From contig NZ_CP077097.1 of the NCBI RefSeq assembly GCF_014269225.2, positions 3,545,001 through 3,609,000 of the forward strand: 64,000 bases of DNA, in the 5' to 3' direction. A program made the translations under genes and the position numbers. How positions within the stretch are numbered: the stretch's first letter is position 1; every line of letters begins with the position of its first letter. The DNA is from Pseudomonas anuradhapurensis. GTDB lineage: Bacteria > Pseudomonadota > Gammaproteobacteria > Pseudomonadales > Pseudomonadaceae. Below, one piece after another: positions 51,897 through 62,418 of the stretch. The notes under the pieces are model-generated. The model saw only the letters and a program-made list of their open reading frames with translations, was not told the DNA's origin and ran no database searches.

Positions 51897-53972
51897 TTAC
51901 TGGCCCTGACTGGCCAGGGCCTCTACAGGTTCAATAGTATCCTGCCGCACCTTGGCACCGAACAGCTGGATCATCTGCTGGATCAACGGATCCTGCTCGA
52001 TCGACACCACGGCCTCGTGCTGACGCTCCCTGCGCTTGCGCGCTGCGGCCTGGGCCGGGGTTTCCTGCTCGGGCTGAATCAGCTCGATACGCAGGTTCAG
52101 CGCGCGCCCCAGGTGCTGGTTGAGCGCTTCGTTCAGGCGCCGCTGCTGGGTGGCGTTGAACAGCGCCCCTTGGCCAGGGTCCAGGTGCAGCAGCCAGTCG
52201 TCGCCTTCGGCGGCCACCAGCGTACAGTTTGCCGCGATGTTGCCCGTCATCCCGGAGACAGGCAACTGCGGGAACATTTCCAGCCATTGCAGGGCCAGGC
52301 CGGTCGCCGGCTTGGCCGCTGGCAGCGGCTCGGCGACCGGCTTGGGCGCCTCTTCCTGGACGTGTTCGGCCAGCTCGTCCAGGTAGCTGAAGCCGACCGG
52401 GTCGCTTTCGCCGCCATAATAGTCTTCGTCCAGTGGCGGCTCATCGTCGCGGTCCATGCCCACGGCAGCATAGGCCGACGGGTCGAAGGGCGGCTCGTCG
52501 TCGTGGGCAGAGGCCGCCGGCATCGGCGCGGGCGCAGGAACCGGCGCAGGCACGGCCTCAGGCGCTACGGGTACCGACTCCTCCCACGGCAGGTCAACCA
52601 CCTCTGCCACGGCAGCTGGCTCCGGCTCGGGCTCGGGCTTGGCTTGCGGCTCGGGTTCGACAACGGCGGCAGGCTCAGCCTGCAGCACAGGCGCATCAAC
52701 CGGCTGTGGTGCTGGCATCACTGGCATGGGTGCCTGCTGCTGCGGCGCGGCAACCGCTGCAGCAGGTTGCACGGCAGCGGCTGGCGGCACTGTGGCAACC
52801 GCTGGCGCTGCCACCGGGGTTGCAGGATCAGCTGTGGCCTGGCTGATCCCCACTGGCTTTAGCACCGGTTTCGGCGCGTCGTCGGTGTCGGCCGGGCGGA
52901 ACGCCAGCATGCGCAGCAGGACCATTTCAAAGCCACCACGCGGGTCCGGCGCCAGCGGCAGGTCACGGCGACCGATCAGGCCCATCTGGTAATAGAACTG
53001 CACGTCCTCGGCCGGCAATGCCGCGGCCAGCGCCAGTACCCGCTCGCGGTCGCCCTGGCCGTTGTCCACGGCTTCCGGCAATGCCTGGGCGATGGCCACG
53101 CGGTGCAGCACATTGAGCATCTCGGCCAGTACGCCAGCCCAGTCCGGGCCCTGTTCGGCCAGGTTGCGCACGGCCTCGAGCAAGGCCCGTGCATCCCCCT
53201 CGAGCAGCGCCTGCAACACGCCATAGACCTGGCCATGGTCAAGGCTGCCGAGCATCGCCCGCACGTCGGCGGCCAGCACCTTGCCTTCGCCAAAGGCGAT
53301 GGCCTGGTCGGTCAGGCTCATCGCATCGCGCATCGAACCATCGGCGGCGCGGCCCAGCAACCACAGGGCATCCGTCTCGAATGGCACGTTTTCCGCAGTC
53401 AGTACGTGGCTGAGGTGTTCGACCACCCGCTCCGGGCTCATGTTCTTCAGCGAGAACTGCAGGCAGCGCGAAAGAATGGTGGCCGGCAGCTTCTGCGGGT
53501 CGGTGGTGGCGAGGATGAACTTGACGTAGGGCGGCGGCTCTTCCAGCGTCTTGAGCAAGGCGTTGAACGAGTGGGTCGACAGCATGTGCACTTCGTCGAT
53601 CAGGTAGACCTTGAAGCGCCCACGGCTTGGGGCGTACTGCACATTATCGAGCAGTTCGCGGGTATCCTCGACCTTGGTCCGGCTGGCGGCGTCGATCTCG
53701 ATCAGGTCGACGAAACGGCCTTCGTCGATTTCCCGGCACACCGAACAGGTGCCGCATGGCGTCGAGGTGATGCCGGTTTCACAGTTCAGGCACTTGGCAA
53801 TGATCCGGGCGATCGTGGTCTTGCCCACGCCCCGGGTACCGGTGAACAGGTAGGCATGGTGCAGGCGCTGGTTGTCCAGGGCGTTGATCAAAGCCTTGAG
53901 CACATGGGCCTGGCCGACCATTTCGCGGAACGAGCGCGGACGCCATTTACGTGCAAGGACCTGATAACTCAT
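51897..53972 (-). CDS. dnaX: DnaX, DNA polymerase III tau/gamma clamp-loader subunit
   Basis: 691 residues. The AAA+ part has the P-loop GTRGVGKTTIARI, a four-Cys zinc module (CETGITSTPCGTCSVC), the DEVHMLS Walker B box and SRC sensor region. The middle is long and Pro/Ala/Glu-rich (about residues 370-560); the C-terminal part binds the polymerase alpha subunit and DnaB. I saw no A-rich slippery site of the E. coli kind, so whether a gamma form is made cannot be told. Confidence 0.95.
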   Translation of the reverse strand: MSYQVLARKWRPRSFREMVGQAHVLKALINALDNQRLHHAYLFTGTRGVGKTTIARIIAKCLNCETGITSTPCGTCSVCREIDEGRFVDLIEIDAASRTKVEDTRELLDNVQYAPSRGRFKVYLIDEVHMLSTHSFNALLKTLEEPPPYVKFILATTDPQKLPATILSRCLQFSLKNMSPERVVEHLSHVLTAENVPFETDALWLLGRAADGSMRDAMSLTDQAIAFGEGKVLAADVRAMLGSLDHGQVYGVLQALLEGDARALLEAVRNLAEQGPDWAGVLAEMLNVLHRVAIAQALPEAVDNGQGDRERVLALAAALPAEDVQFYYQMGLIGRRDLPLAPDPRGGFEMVLLRMLAFRPADTDDAPKPVLKPVGISQATADPATPVAAPAVATVPPAAAVQPAAAVAAPQQQAPMPVMPAPQPVDAPVLQAEPAAVVEPEPQAKPEPEPEPAAVAEVVDLPWEESVPVAPEAVPAPVPAPAPMPAASAHDDEPPFDPSAYAAVGMDRDDEPPLDEDYYGGESDPVGFSYLDELAEHVQEEAPKPVAEPLPAAKPATGLALQWLEMFPQLPVSGMTGNIAANCTLVAAEGDDWLLHLDPGQGALFNATQQRRLNEALNQHLGRALNLRIELIQPEQETPAQAAARKRRERQHEAVVSIEQDPLIQQMIQLFGAKVRQDTIEPVEALASQGQ

Positions 53973-54090
53973 CGAAAAACCATCGTAGCCTGATCGAGCG
54001 GAAGATCGCTAATGCTAGCGGAGCGGGGGCAAAAATGCACCCCGCGCGGCTCGTCTAAGCTAGAAACCGTATGTGCTGTCCAGGGAGGAT

Positions 54091-54864
54091 ATGCCTTTGC
54101 CAAGACTGCTGGCCTTGCTGCTGTTGTGGACCTCGCAATGTCTCGCCGAACAGGCGGTGCTGCGTTTTTCCGTGGCCGAGAGCTGGAGCATGCCGTTGAT
54201 GCGCATCGAAGCCGACCAGCCAGTGGAGGGCCTGCTGTACGACCTGACGCAGGCGCTGGCCAGCGAGGTGGGCGCGCGCCCTGTGTACCACGTCATGGCC
54301 CGCCTGCGCCTGCAGGAGGCTATGGAGCATGGCGATATCGATGTGCGCTGCTATGTCAGCAGCCAGTGGTTCGATGCCTCACCAAGGAATTTCATCTGGA
54401 GCGTCCCACTGATCAACCAGCGCGACCTGCTGGTCGGTCGCCCGGGCGACAGCACGGCGATATCCCCCGAGCAACTGCCACCCCAGGCGATCGGTACAGT
54501 GCTGGGTTTCACCTACCCGGGCTTGCAGCCGTTGCTTGACCAGGGCCGCTTGCAGCGCGAAGACAGCCGCAACCAGTTGCTGGTATTGCAGAAGCTGCAA
54601 GCCGGCCGCTATCGCCATGCAGTCAGCAACCAGCTGTCGTTGCAGTGGTTCAACCGGGGCCTGCCGGACGGGCAGCGCCTGCAGGCGCTGACGGTGCTGG
54701 ACGAGCAGCAGCTGGGGTGCATGGTACGCAACGATCCGGCGCTACCGACCCAGGCCTTGCTGCGGGCGCTGGCGCGCATGAAACAGTCGGGGCAGATCGA
54801 GCGGATCGTGCAGCGCTATGGCGGGCAGGGCCATCAGGCGGTGATGCCCGTAGCCCGACCTTGA
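54091..54864 (+). CDS. Periplasmic solute-binding-like protein
   Basis: 257 residues from the ATG at 54091, with GGGAGG just upstream. It has a signal peptide (PRLLALLLLWTSQCLA) and a family 3 solute-binding fold: GLLYDLTQALASEVG, GDIDVRCYVSSQWF and a C-terminal RIVQRYGG. It is divergent from dnaX and alone, with no transporter genes near. Binding of an amino acid or small organic compound is likely, but the substrate is unknown. Confidence 0.82.
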   Translation: MPLPRLLALLLLWTSQCLAEQAVLRFSVAESWSMPLMRIEADQPVEGLLYDLTQALASEVGARPVYHVMARLRLQEAMEHGDIDVRCYVSSQWFDASPRNFIWSVPLINQRDLLVGRPGDSTAISPEQLPPQAIGTVLGFTYPGLQPLLDQGRLQREDSRNQLLVLQKLQAGRYRHAVSNQLSLQWFNRGLPDGQRLQALTVLDEQQLGCMVRNDPALPTQALLRALARMKQSGQIERIVQRYGGQGHQAVMPVARP

Positions 54865-54889
54865 GCACGCCACGTCTACCTGAAGCCTC

Positions 54890-55378
54890 TCACCCAGGCG
54901 CAACCAGGCTTGCGCTGAGGAACAGGCCCAGCCCGAACACACCATGCGTCACCAGGCTCTTCAAGCAGTTACGCACAGGTGTCGGTGTCTTCGCTGCAAA
55001 GAACCCCGCCCCCATCGCCGGTTGCATGAGGCACAGCGGCGCCACCACCGTCCCCACCCCAACCGCCAGCGCAGGCCACAAGGTCGGCGCCAGCAACCAG
55101 CCTTCGCCGACAATCACTACCAGCAGCAGCGCGAACAGCACCCCGATGGCGTAATGAATCAACCAGCCCCACATCAGTTCGTGCCGCACAGGCTCCGCCC
55201 TGGCAATCGCCCCGTGGCGCACACGCCCTTGCCACAGATGCCCCGCCCAGCGCCCGACCATGGCGAAGTTCGGCGCGGCAACACCCAGGCGCCGCAGCAA
55301 CAACCCCCACACGTCCATGACCAGCGTGGCACCCAAACCAATCGGCAAGGCCGCTGAAAGCATCGCAGTAAACGTCAT
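54890..55378 (-). CDS. DUF2938 family membrane protein
   Basis: 162 residues with four likely membrane helices (LPIGLGATLVMDVWGLLL, LIHYAIGVLFALLLVVIV, ALAVGVGTVVAPLCL, THGVFGLGLFLSASL). The pattern with FAMVGRWAGH and MWGWLIHY matches DUF2938. Function is unknown. It is divergent from a merR gene, and its promoter has the MerR-type 19-bp spacer, so that regulator probably controls it. Confidence 0.82.
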   Translation of the reverse strand: MTFTAMLSAALPIGLGATLVMDVWGLLLRRLGVAAPNFAMVGRWAGHLWQGRVRHGAIARAEPVRHELMWGWLIHYAIGVLFALLLVVIVGEGWLLAPTLWPALAVGVGTVVAPLCLMQPAMGAGFFAAKTPTPVRNCLKSLVTHGVFGLGLFLSASLVAPG

Positions 55379-55419
55379 TGAAAAGCCCTCGATGATTGAC
55401 GGTCGTCACTACGCCGCGC

Positions 55420-55450
55420 AGCATAGAAGTTGAAGTCAACTTCAAGTCAA
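55420..55450 (-). promoter_or_regulatory. MerR-type promoter of the DUF2938 gene
   Basis: On the minus strand TTGACT (-35, 55450-55445), a 19-base spacer, and TATGCT (-10, 55425-55420). The spacer holds the palindrome GAAGTTGACTTCAACTTC (55443-55426). A 19-bp spacer with a central palindrome is the hallmark of promoters activated by MerR-family proteins. Confidence 0.88.
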
Positions 55451-55459
55451 GGGCCCGAA

Positions 55460-55882
55460 ATGGACATTGCCGACGTCGCCAGACGCACAGGCGTACCCGC
55501 CTCGACACTGCGTTACTACGAAAACAAAGGCTTGCTCAAGTCACTTGCCGGGCGTGGCCAGCGCCGGCAGTTTGCCGCCGATGTGACAGACCGCCTGGCG
55601 CTGATCGCCCTGGGGCAGGCGGCGGGGTTTTCGCTGGATGAAGTGGGAGCGATGCTGGTGGACTTGCAGGTCGACCGGCAGCTGCTGATTGCCAAGGCCG
55701 ACGAACTGGATGCACGGATCAGGCGCTTGCAGGCAATGAGCAAGGGCCTGCGGCATGCGGCGCAGTGCCCGGAAGCGGATCACCTGGCATGCCCGACATT
55801 CCAGCGGCTGATGAAGTTATCGGCAGCGGGGCTTGGAAAAAGGCAGAACCGGTCAACGCCTGTCATGAAACACCCAAGGTAG
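55460..55882 (+). CDS. MerR-family transcription regulator
   Basis: 140 residues from the ATG at 55460. The winged helix reads MDIADVARRTGVPASTLRYYENKGLL, then a dimer helix. The end has two cysteines spaced Cys-x7-Cys (AQCPEADHLACPTF), the same spacing as in CueR, so a metal or thiol signal is possible. The start codon is only 10 bases from the -35 box of the divergent promoter, so binding would also affect its own transcription. The ligand is unknown. Confidence 0.88.
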   Translation: MDIADVARRTGVPASTLRYYENKGLLKSLAGRGQRRQFAADVTDRLALIALGQAAGFSLDEVGAMLVDLQVDRQLLIAKADELDARIRRLQAMSKGLRHAAQCPEADHLACPTFQRLMKLSAAGLGKRQNRSTPVMKHPR

Positions 55883-56009
55883 AGGTACTGGTGCAAACCC
55901 GAACCGAATGATGGCTCATTAATATCAATAAGCCATCACTCAGTGTAGAGTGACGCGCCTCCGCACCCAGCTGTGCGCGAGAACCGTACTCACACTCAGG
56001 AAAAGTTGC

Positions 56010-56435
56010 ATGTCCACAGTAAGAAACCTCACCGCTGCCGCACTCATAGCGCTGACCCCTGGTTGTGCTACAGGCCCCAATTCGGTCCAGGAGTCGGAAC
56101 TTGCCGGCTATCGCGCCAGAAACCTCGCGGTTGAAGAAAAGAACCCTGGGCTTGCCGCCGGCCTTGGTCTGCTTCCAGGTGGCGGTTCCTTCTACGGTCG
56201 CGCATACGGCTTTGGCGTGGTCAACCTGTTGTTCTGGCCGCTTTCCATTTTTTGGGACCCGGTGAGTGGGCATGACGCCGCAGAACTCATCAACTATCAG
56301 GCCACCAAGGCTCACGTTGCGAGCTTGAAAAAACACGATATGGACGCGTTGGACGCCCAGCTTGAGTCCGATGAGATCGACGTCAAGCGCTACACGCTCG
56401 ACAAACGCAGAATCGATGAAAAGTACAACCTCTGA
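56010..56435 (+). CDS. Small lipoprotein of unknown function
   Basis: 141 residues from the ATG at 56010. A lipobox LTPGC puts the lipid on Cys19. The mature part has a Gly-rich hydrophobic segment (AAGLGLLPGGGSFYGRAYGFG, then VVNLLFWPLSIFWDPVSGHDAA) and a charged helical tail. I do not recognise a named family with certainty. It is the last chromosomal gene before the ffs-linked island. Confidence 0.72.
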   Translation: MSTVRNLTAAALIALTPGCATGPNSVQESELAGYRARNLAVEEKNPGLAAGLGLLPGGGSFYGRAYGFGVVNLLFWPLSIFWDPVSGHDAAELINYQATKAHVASLKKHDMDALDAQLESDEIDVKRYTLDKRRIDEKYNL

Positions 56436-56674
56436 GAGCTTCGGCCGAACAGCGCAACGTCCGGCCTGAGGCTGGCGTATTCGAGGATACGGCCTGGGTC
56501 GGCCTGCCTGGCTTGTGGCGCGGATGGGATGAAGCCTGTCCGCTGTCGATCATTGTACGAATGTTAGGAGTGTAGGGCTGTCAGCTTGCAGATGACGCTT
56601 CATTCGGGAGGTTCCGAATGCCGTCGTAACCGGAAATATTTCTAGCGAGACGTCTTGAGAATTCAAGAGCCTGA
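56436..56674. other. 239-base gap left of the island
   Basis: No gene is seen. Near its right end TCTTGA-ATTC-TCAAGA (on the minus strand) forms a hairpin in the position where the ffs terminator lies at the other copy. It also shares AGCGAGA with the right flank, so this is probably the original chromosomal sequence downstream of ffs. Confidence 0.5.
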
Positions 56675-56750
56675 AATGGAGGCAGCCCCACCAGCCACAC
56701 CCCGGCACTCGATGTTCCCGCTATGGCTGCTCCCTTCCGGGCCTGACCAG
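56675..56750 (-). pseudogene. 3' fragment of ffs (left attachment repeat)
   Basis: Identical over 76 bases to the 3' part of the full ffs at 58352-58464, including CAGGCCCGGAAGGGAGCAGC (SRP-binding loop). The 5' arm and promoter are missing; unrelated sequence with a hairpin adjoins it. It cannot fold the terminal helix of 4.5S RNA. Confidence 0.88.
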
Positions 56751-56752
56751 AA

Positions 56753-56776
56753 GGCTGGGATTTTGATCACCCAGCC
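56753..56776 (-). terminator. Hairpin downstream of the parA-like gene
   Basis: GGCTGGG, 10-base loop, CCCAGCC on the minus strand, 50 bases after the gene's stop, just inside the left repeat. It has only a weak T tail. Confidence 0.5.
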
Positions 56777-56825
56777 CCAACCAATTAACTACGAAGTTTA
56801 TGACTGAGTTTACATACAAAGCACG

Positions 56826-57962
56826 TCACAAGTTATTAACAAATTCTTCAAGCCTCGCATTATAAGCGTCAACCTGAAGACGGTTGTCCTCTGATTTGGA
56901 AACTGAGTAGCTTCCTTCTACGTCGGGCTGCGGATAACTACGACCAATCGTGACAGAACTCATGTCAATACCGTTGTAGTCACAGATAAGACCTAACCTC
57001 TGTAGTGACCACAGGTGATCGGACTTATAATCAAGCTTCAAGCCTAGACCTTTGGCAACCTCGACGACTTTCTCATTCACCCTTTCTATCGCCTGAGCAT
57101 GCAACTGCTGAGGTCTCGAGTACCTAGGCTCACCCTTAGCAGACTTCGACGTTGTCATGTTGCTGATTAGGAACTTGAAATGAGGAACCTGTAGATCCGG
57201 CGACTCAATTTGCCCTTCCCTAGCATCATGCCATGGCTTCGGATGAGCTTTTTGCTGCGACTCAATTAAAGACATCAGACTGTCACGCGCATTGTGAAGA
57301 AACTCAAGGCTACGATATACAGCATACTGACTTGCTTGTGAGGCAGGGGAGTAGGCAGTAATCCAACTATCCGCAGCTAACAAACCAATATGGGTAGTGA
57401 CAACCGAGTAGTATGGGTCAGTGTCAATGAATATGGTTGCATCAGGGTAGACACGTTCAATATCCTTGACGGCCTTCCTAAGAAAACTTCTTGCCAGCAG
57501 CAGCTTAGAGTAGTTGGAGCCTGCCTCAACAAATCCACCCCTGCCTTCAGCTTCAGGCATTTGGTCTATGGCACCGGTGATACGCTCCAAGTCGAAGTCC
57601 CCGCAGAACAGGTGAAGATTCTCTGGCAGCGGAATTGCATCCTCATCCCTGAGTTCGTTTGGTTTAACGATGAATTGGTGCACATCTGGCCAACCAAACC
57701 CCGATGGGACATCACGAACGCAACTACGGAGGTATTGATATACCGTTTTACGCTCTGCAGCTTCCATAACATCAAGAATCTTGCCCTCACCATTATGATG
57801 CCCACCACCGAGCACCATCCTTGAGACATCACACTGCGGGCTCAAGTCTATGATGAAAACTGGTTCATCCTCATTCATTCGGGCATATTTACATGCCAAC
57901 TGAAAAGTCAGGGTTGATTTCCCTATCCCACCCTTGTTCGCCCAAAGTACATAGCTTTTCAT
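56826..57962 (-). CDS. ParA/MinD-superfamily ATPase (lone, island-borne)
   Basis: 378 residues from the ATG at 57962, with AAGGGA 6 bases upstream. The deviant Walker A motif is KGGIGKST at residues 10-17 with the signature Lys10. A switch region FIIDLSPQCDVS and a Walker B FIDTDPYYS follow. The C-terminal half (residues 220-378) is unlike plasmid ParA and has no recognisable name; no N-terminal DNA-binding helix-turn-helix is seen. No ParB or parS-like repeats are near. The gene is lower in GC and uses codons unlike its neighbours. It may maintain the island, position something in the cell, or be a defence gene; the sequence does not decide. Confidence 0.8.
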   Translation of the reverse strand: MKSYVLWANKGGIGKSTLTFQLACKYARMNEDEPVFIIDLSPQCDVSRMVLGGGHHNGEGKILDVMEAAERKTVYQYLRSCVRDVPSGFGWPDVHQFIVKPNELRDEDAIPLPENLHLFCGDFDLERITGAIDQMPEAEGRGGFVEAGSNYSKLLLARSFLRKAVKDIERVYPDATIFIDTDPYYSVVTTHIGLLAADSWITAYSPASQASQYAVYRSLEFLHNARDSLMSLIESQQKAHPKPWHDAREGQIESPDLQVPHFKFLISNMTTSKSAKGEPRYSRPQQLHAQAIERVNEKVVEVAKGLGLKLDYKSDHLWSLQRLGLICDYNGIDMSSVTIGRSYPQPDVEGSYSVSKSEDNRLQVDAYNARLEEFVNNL

Positions 57963-58348
57963 GTTTATCCCTTTTCTGCACTTGACTAAAAGCAGCGTAC
58001 CACAGTCCTTTTACCAGTTAGCGGCCTTTTAGCCGCCCTTAGGTAAATACACATCTCAGCCACCTACGCAGAGCGAGGTTAAAGCCGATGCCATGAATTC
58101 TGGTCACGTCGACGCCGTTGAATGACACTGCAGTAGTGGCTCATTGCCAGACAGATCTTGAGGGATAAAATGTGCGAGGTCAAACCATGTAAAGGGAGGT
58201 ACATCTGGGGATTAACTGTCGATGGGATTCGCCGGGGAGCGATTAGGCGATACAACACCTAGCATGATGCACCATTCAGGTGTACCTAAATGCTGTCACA
58301 CTTCGAAATTTTGAGCGAGAAAAGTCCTTTAGCATTAAGGACTTGCGT
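57963..58348. other. 386-base gap upstream of the parA-like gene
   Basis: No ORF longer than a few dozen codons is convincing. It contains a small hairpin GCGGC-CTTTTA-GCCGC near 58021 and the promoter region of the parA-like gene; the ffs terminator lies at its right end. Confidence 0.5.
58319..58345 (-). terminator. Rho-independent terminator of ffs
   Basis: On the minus strand AGTCCTT, loop AATGCTA, AAGGACT, then TTTTC, directly after the ffs 3' end. It lies inside the island, so the island supplies the terminator of the host gene. Confidence 0.75.
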
Positions 58349-58424
58349 AATGGAGGCAGCCCCACCAGCCACACCCCGGCACTCGATGTTCCCGCTATGG
58401 CTGCTCCCTTCCGGGCCTGACCAG
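58349..58424. repeat. Right 76-base direct repeat (attachment site candidate)
   Basis: Perfect copy of 56675-56750. The match begins at AATGGAGGCAGC and ends at GGCCTGACCAG; the flanks differ on both sides. Confidence 0.93.
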
Positions 58425-58464
58425 GTTAACGGGTAATCAATGCGGGGGGACCGATGGGACCACC
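58352..58464 (-). ncRNA. ffs: 4.5S RNA of the signal recognition particle
   Basis: About 113 bases, close to the E. coli length of 114. The conserved loop CAGGCCCGGAAGGGAGCAGC, which binds Ffh, is present, and the ends pair (5' GGUGGUCCC with 3' GGGGCUGCC, including G-U pairs). The 5' segment CCCGCAUU..., then UUAACCUGGUCAGG, follows the same order as the E. coli RNA. Ends are inferred from pairing and may shift by a few bases. This copy has the promoter and is the functional gene. Confidence 0.92.
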
Positions 58465-58496
58465 ACTACAGAGCTCGCTGAGCAGCGAGTGGCGCC

Positions 58497-58524
58497 ATTG
58501 TACCGGTCTTGGGAGCAGATACAA
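58497..58524 (-). promoter_or_regulatory. Probable promoter of ffs
   Basis: On the minus strand TTGTAT, 16 bases, TACAAT (58502-58497). Transcription would start near 58490, giving a leader of about 25 bases with a CTCGCTG...CAGCGAG hairpin. E. coli 4.5S RNA likewise has a leader removed by RNase P. Confidence 0.6.
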
Positions 58525-58590
58525 CCTCTGGGGCGAGAAAAAATCATCATTTCTCAATGACTTGTCCGGGCTGGGACGGCCTGGGCGGGC

Positions 58591-58745
58591 CTCTTCGCGG
58601 ATTAACCCGCTCCCTACGTGGCGCGTCACCTTACAGAACCTGAGAAAGACAGTATTCCGTGCAAGCCACTGGACCTGGCTCTCGAACCACAATTGTCGGG
58701 GCCGCTTTGCGGCCCTTTCGCGACGCAAGGCCGCTCCTACAAGAG
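58591..58745. repeat. Two single REP units between ffs and ligA
   Basis: CTCTTCGCGGATTAACCCGC near 58596 and the CGCGACGCAAGGCCGCTCC unit near 58719, preceded by GGGCCGCTTTGCGGCCC. The rest of this 294-base gap has no gene. Confidence 0.6.
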
Positions 58746-58758
58746 ATTGCGCAGGGCG

Positions 58759-61250
<2,492 letters not shown>

Positions 61251-61322
61251 GAGGCCGGCACAGGCAACAGCAACACCCGAACCGCCCAGCACGCCCTCAG
61301 GCTGCTCTTTCGTCTGGATCTG

Positions 61323-62213
61323 TCAGCGCTTCTGCGTCAGCGCACGGCGCTCGAATTCGACGATACGCTGGCGATAGTGCTCGATGGTCTGGGCGGTCAG
61401 CACGCTGCGCTGGTCGTCCTTGAGCTCGCCGTTCAGTTCGTGGGCCAGCTTGCGCGCCGCAGCCACCATCACATCGAAAGCCTGCTTCGGATGACGCGGC
61501 CCCGGCAGGCCGAGGAAGAAGCTCACCGCACGGGTGCTGAAGTGGTCGATATCGTCCAGGTCGAATACGCCAGGCTTGACCGCGTTGGCCATGGAGAACA
61601 GCACTTCGCCGTGGCCGGCCATGCTTTCGTGCCGGTGGAAGATGTCCATTTCGCCGAAGCGCAGGCCACTCTCCAGGATGTTCTGCAGCAGTGCCGGGCC
61701 CTTGAAGCCACCCTCGTCGCGGGAGATCACGCTGATCACCAGCACTTCCTCGGCCGGCGGCAGTTCCTTGACGCTGCTGCTGGCAGGCGCCTGGCTGCTG
61801 CTGCGGGTGTTCTGTGCGGCAAAGTCTTCGTCGCTGTCGGCAAACAGGTCGGCTTCACGCGGTTCGGCGCTCAGGTTCAGGTCGCCCTGCTGGGCCTCGG
61901 CAGCAGCCGTGGCACGCTTGCCGCGCTTGCTGGCCTTGGCCGGCTTGGGCTCGCGCTCACGGTCGCGCGCAGAAGCGCTGAGCGACGGCAGGTCGCTTTC
62001 GTCCAGCTCAGGCTCCTTGTGGGTTTCCAGCACCCGCGACGGGCCAAGCACTTCGGCATTGCCCTCTTCGTCCGGCAGGTTGGAATAGCTGCGATCCAGA
62101 CGGAATTTCAACTTGCCTTTACCGCCGCGCATGCGGCGCCAGCCGTCGAAAAGAATCCCGGCAATGACAATGATGCCGATGACGATCAGCCACTCGCGCA
62201 GACCGATTTCCAT
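61323..62213 (-). CDS. zipA: ZipA, FtsZ-anchoring cell division protein
   Basis: 296 residues from the ATG at 62213 ([19 protein letters not shown]). The N-terminal membrane helix (residues 8-24) is followed by a charged, flexible linker (to about 150) and the C-terminal FtsZ-binding domain ([19 protein letters not shown]..., [25 protein letters not shown]). The order smc-zipA-ligA is conserved in Pseudomonas. The ORF extends upstream but the helix would no longer be terminal. Confidence 0.94.
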   Translation of the reverse strand: MEIGLREWLIVIGIIVIAGILFDGWRRMRGGKGKLKFRLDRSYSNLPDEEGNAEVLGPSRVLETHKEPELDESDLPSLSASARDREREPKPAKASKRGKRATAAAEAQQGDLNLSAEPREADLFADSDEDFAAQNTRSSSQAPASSSVKELPPAEEVLVISVISRDEGGFKGPALLQNILESGLRFGEMDIFHRHESMAGHGEVLFSMANAVKPGVFDLDDIDHFSTRAVSFFLGLPGPRHPKQAFDVMVAAARKLAHELNGELKDDQRSVLTAQTIEHYRQRIVEFERRALTQKR

Positions 62214-62418
62214 GTAATCCCGTGCCTCTATAAAAATATGCTTGAAAACAAAGGGTTCAAAGCCCTTTAACACGTGGCGCCAACTCTATGTTCTGACAGG
62301 CGTTTTTACCCACGCAAAAAACGAGTGACATTAAGCTAGCACGACCAAAGACAACTTTACACCGTCTGTCGCACATGGCGGGGGCATTTCGCTTCAGAAT
62401 ATGCCCCGTCGCCGCCTA

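Larger units (their letters stand above)
56675..58424. mobile_element. Small genomic island inserted at ffs, carrying a lone ParA-type gene
   Basis: Bounded by perfect 76-base direct repeats (56675-56750 and 58349-58424) that are the 3' part of ffs. The unit length is 1674 bases. The content is clearly lower in GC than the 60-70% around it (I counted 30 of 60 bases at 56881-56940). Only one gene, a ParA-like ATPase, is recognisable. No integrase, transposase or ParB gene is seen. The arrangement, an intact target gene on one side and its 3' fragment on the other, is that of site-specific integration by a tyrosine recombinase supplied elsewhere. Confidence 0.75.

Noticed and set aside
51897..53972. 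Programmed frameshift in dnaX giving a gamma form
   Set aside because: No A-rich slippery heptamer of the E. coli kind was found by eye, so there is nothing to support it.
56675..56750. A second functional 4.5S RNA gene
   Set aside because: It has no 5' arm and no promoter; only the 76-base 3' part is present.
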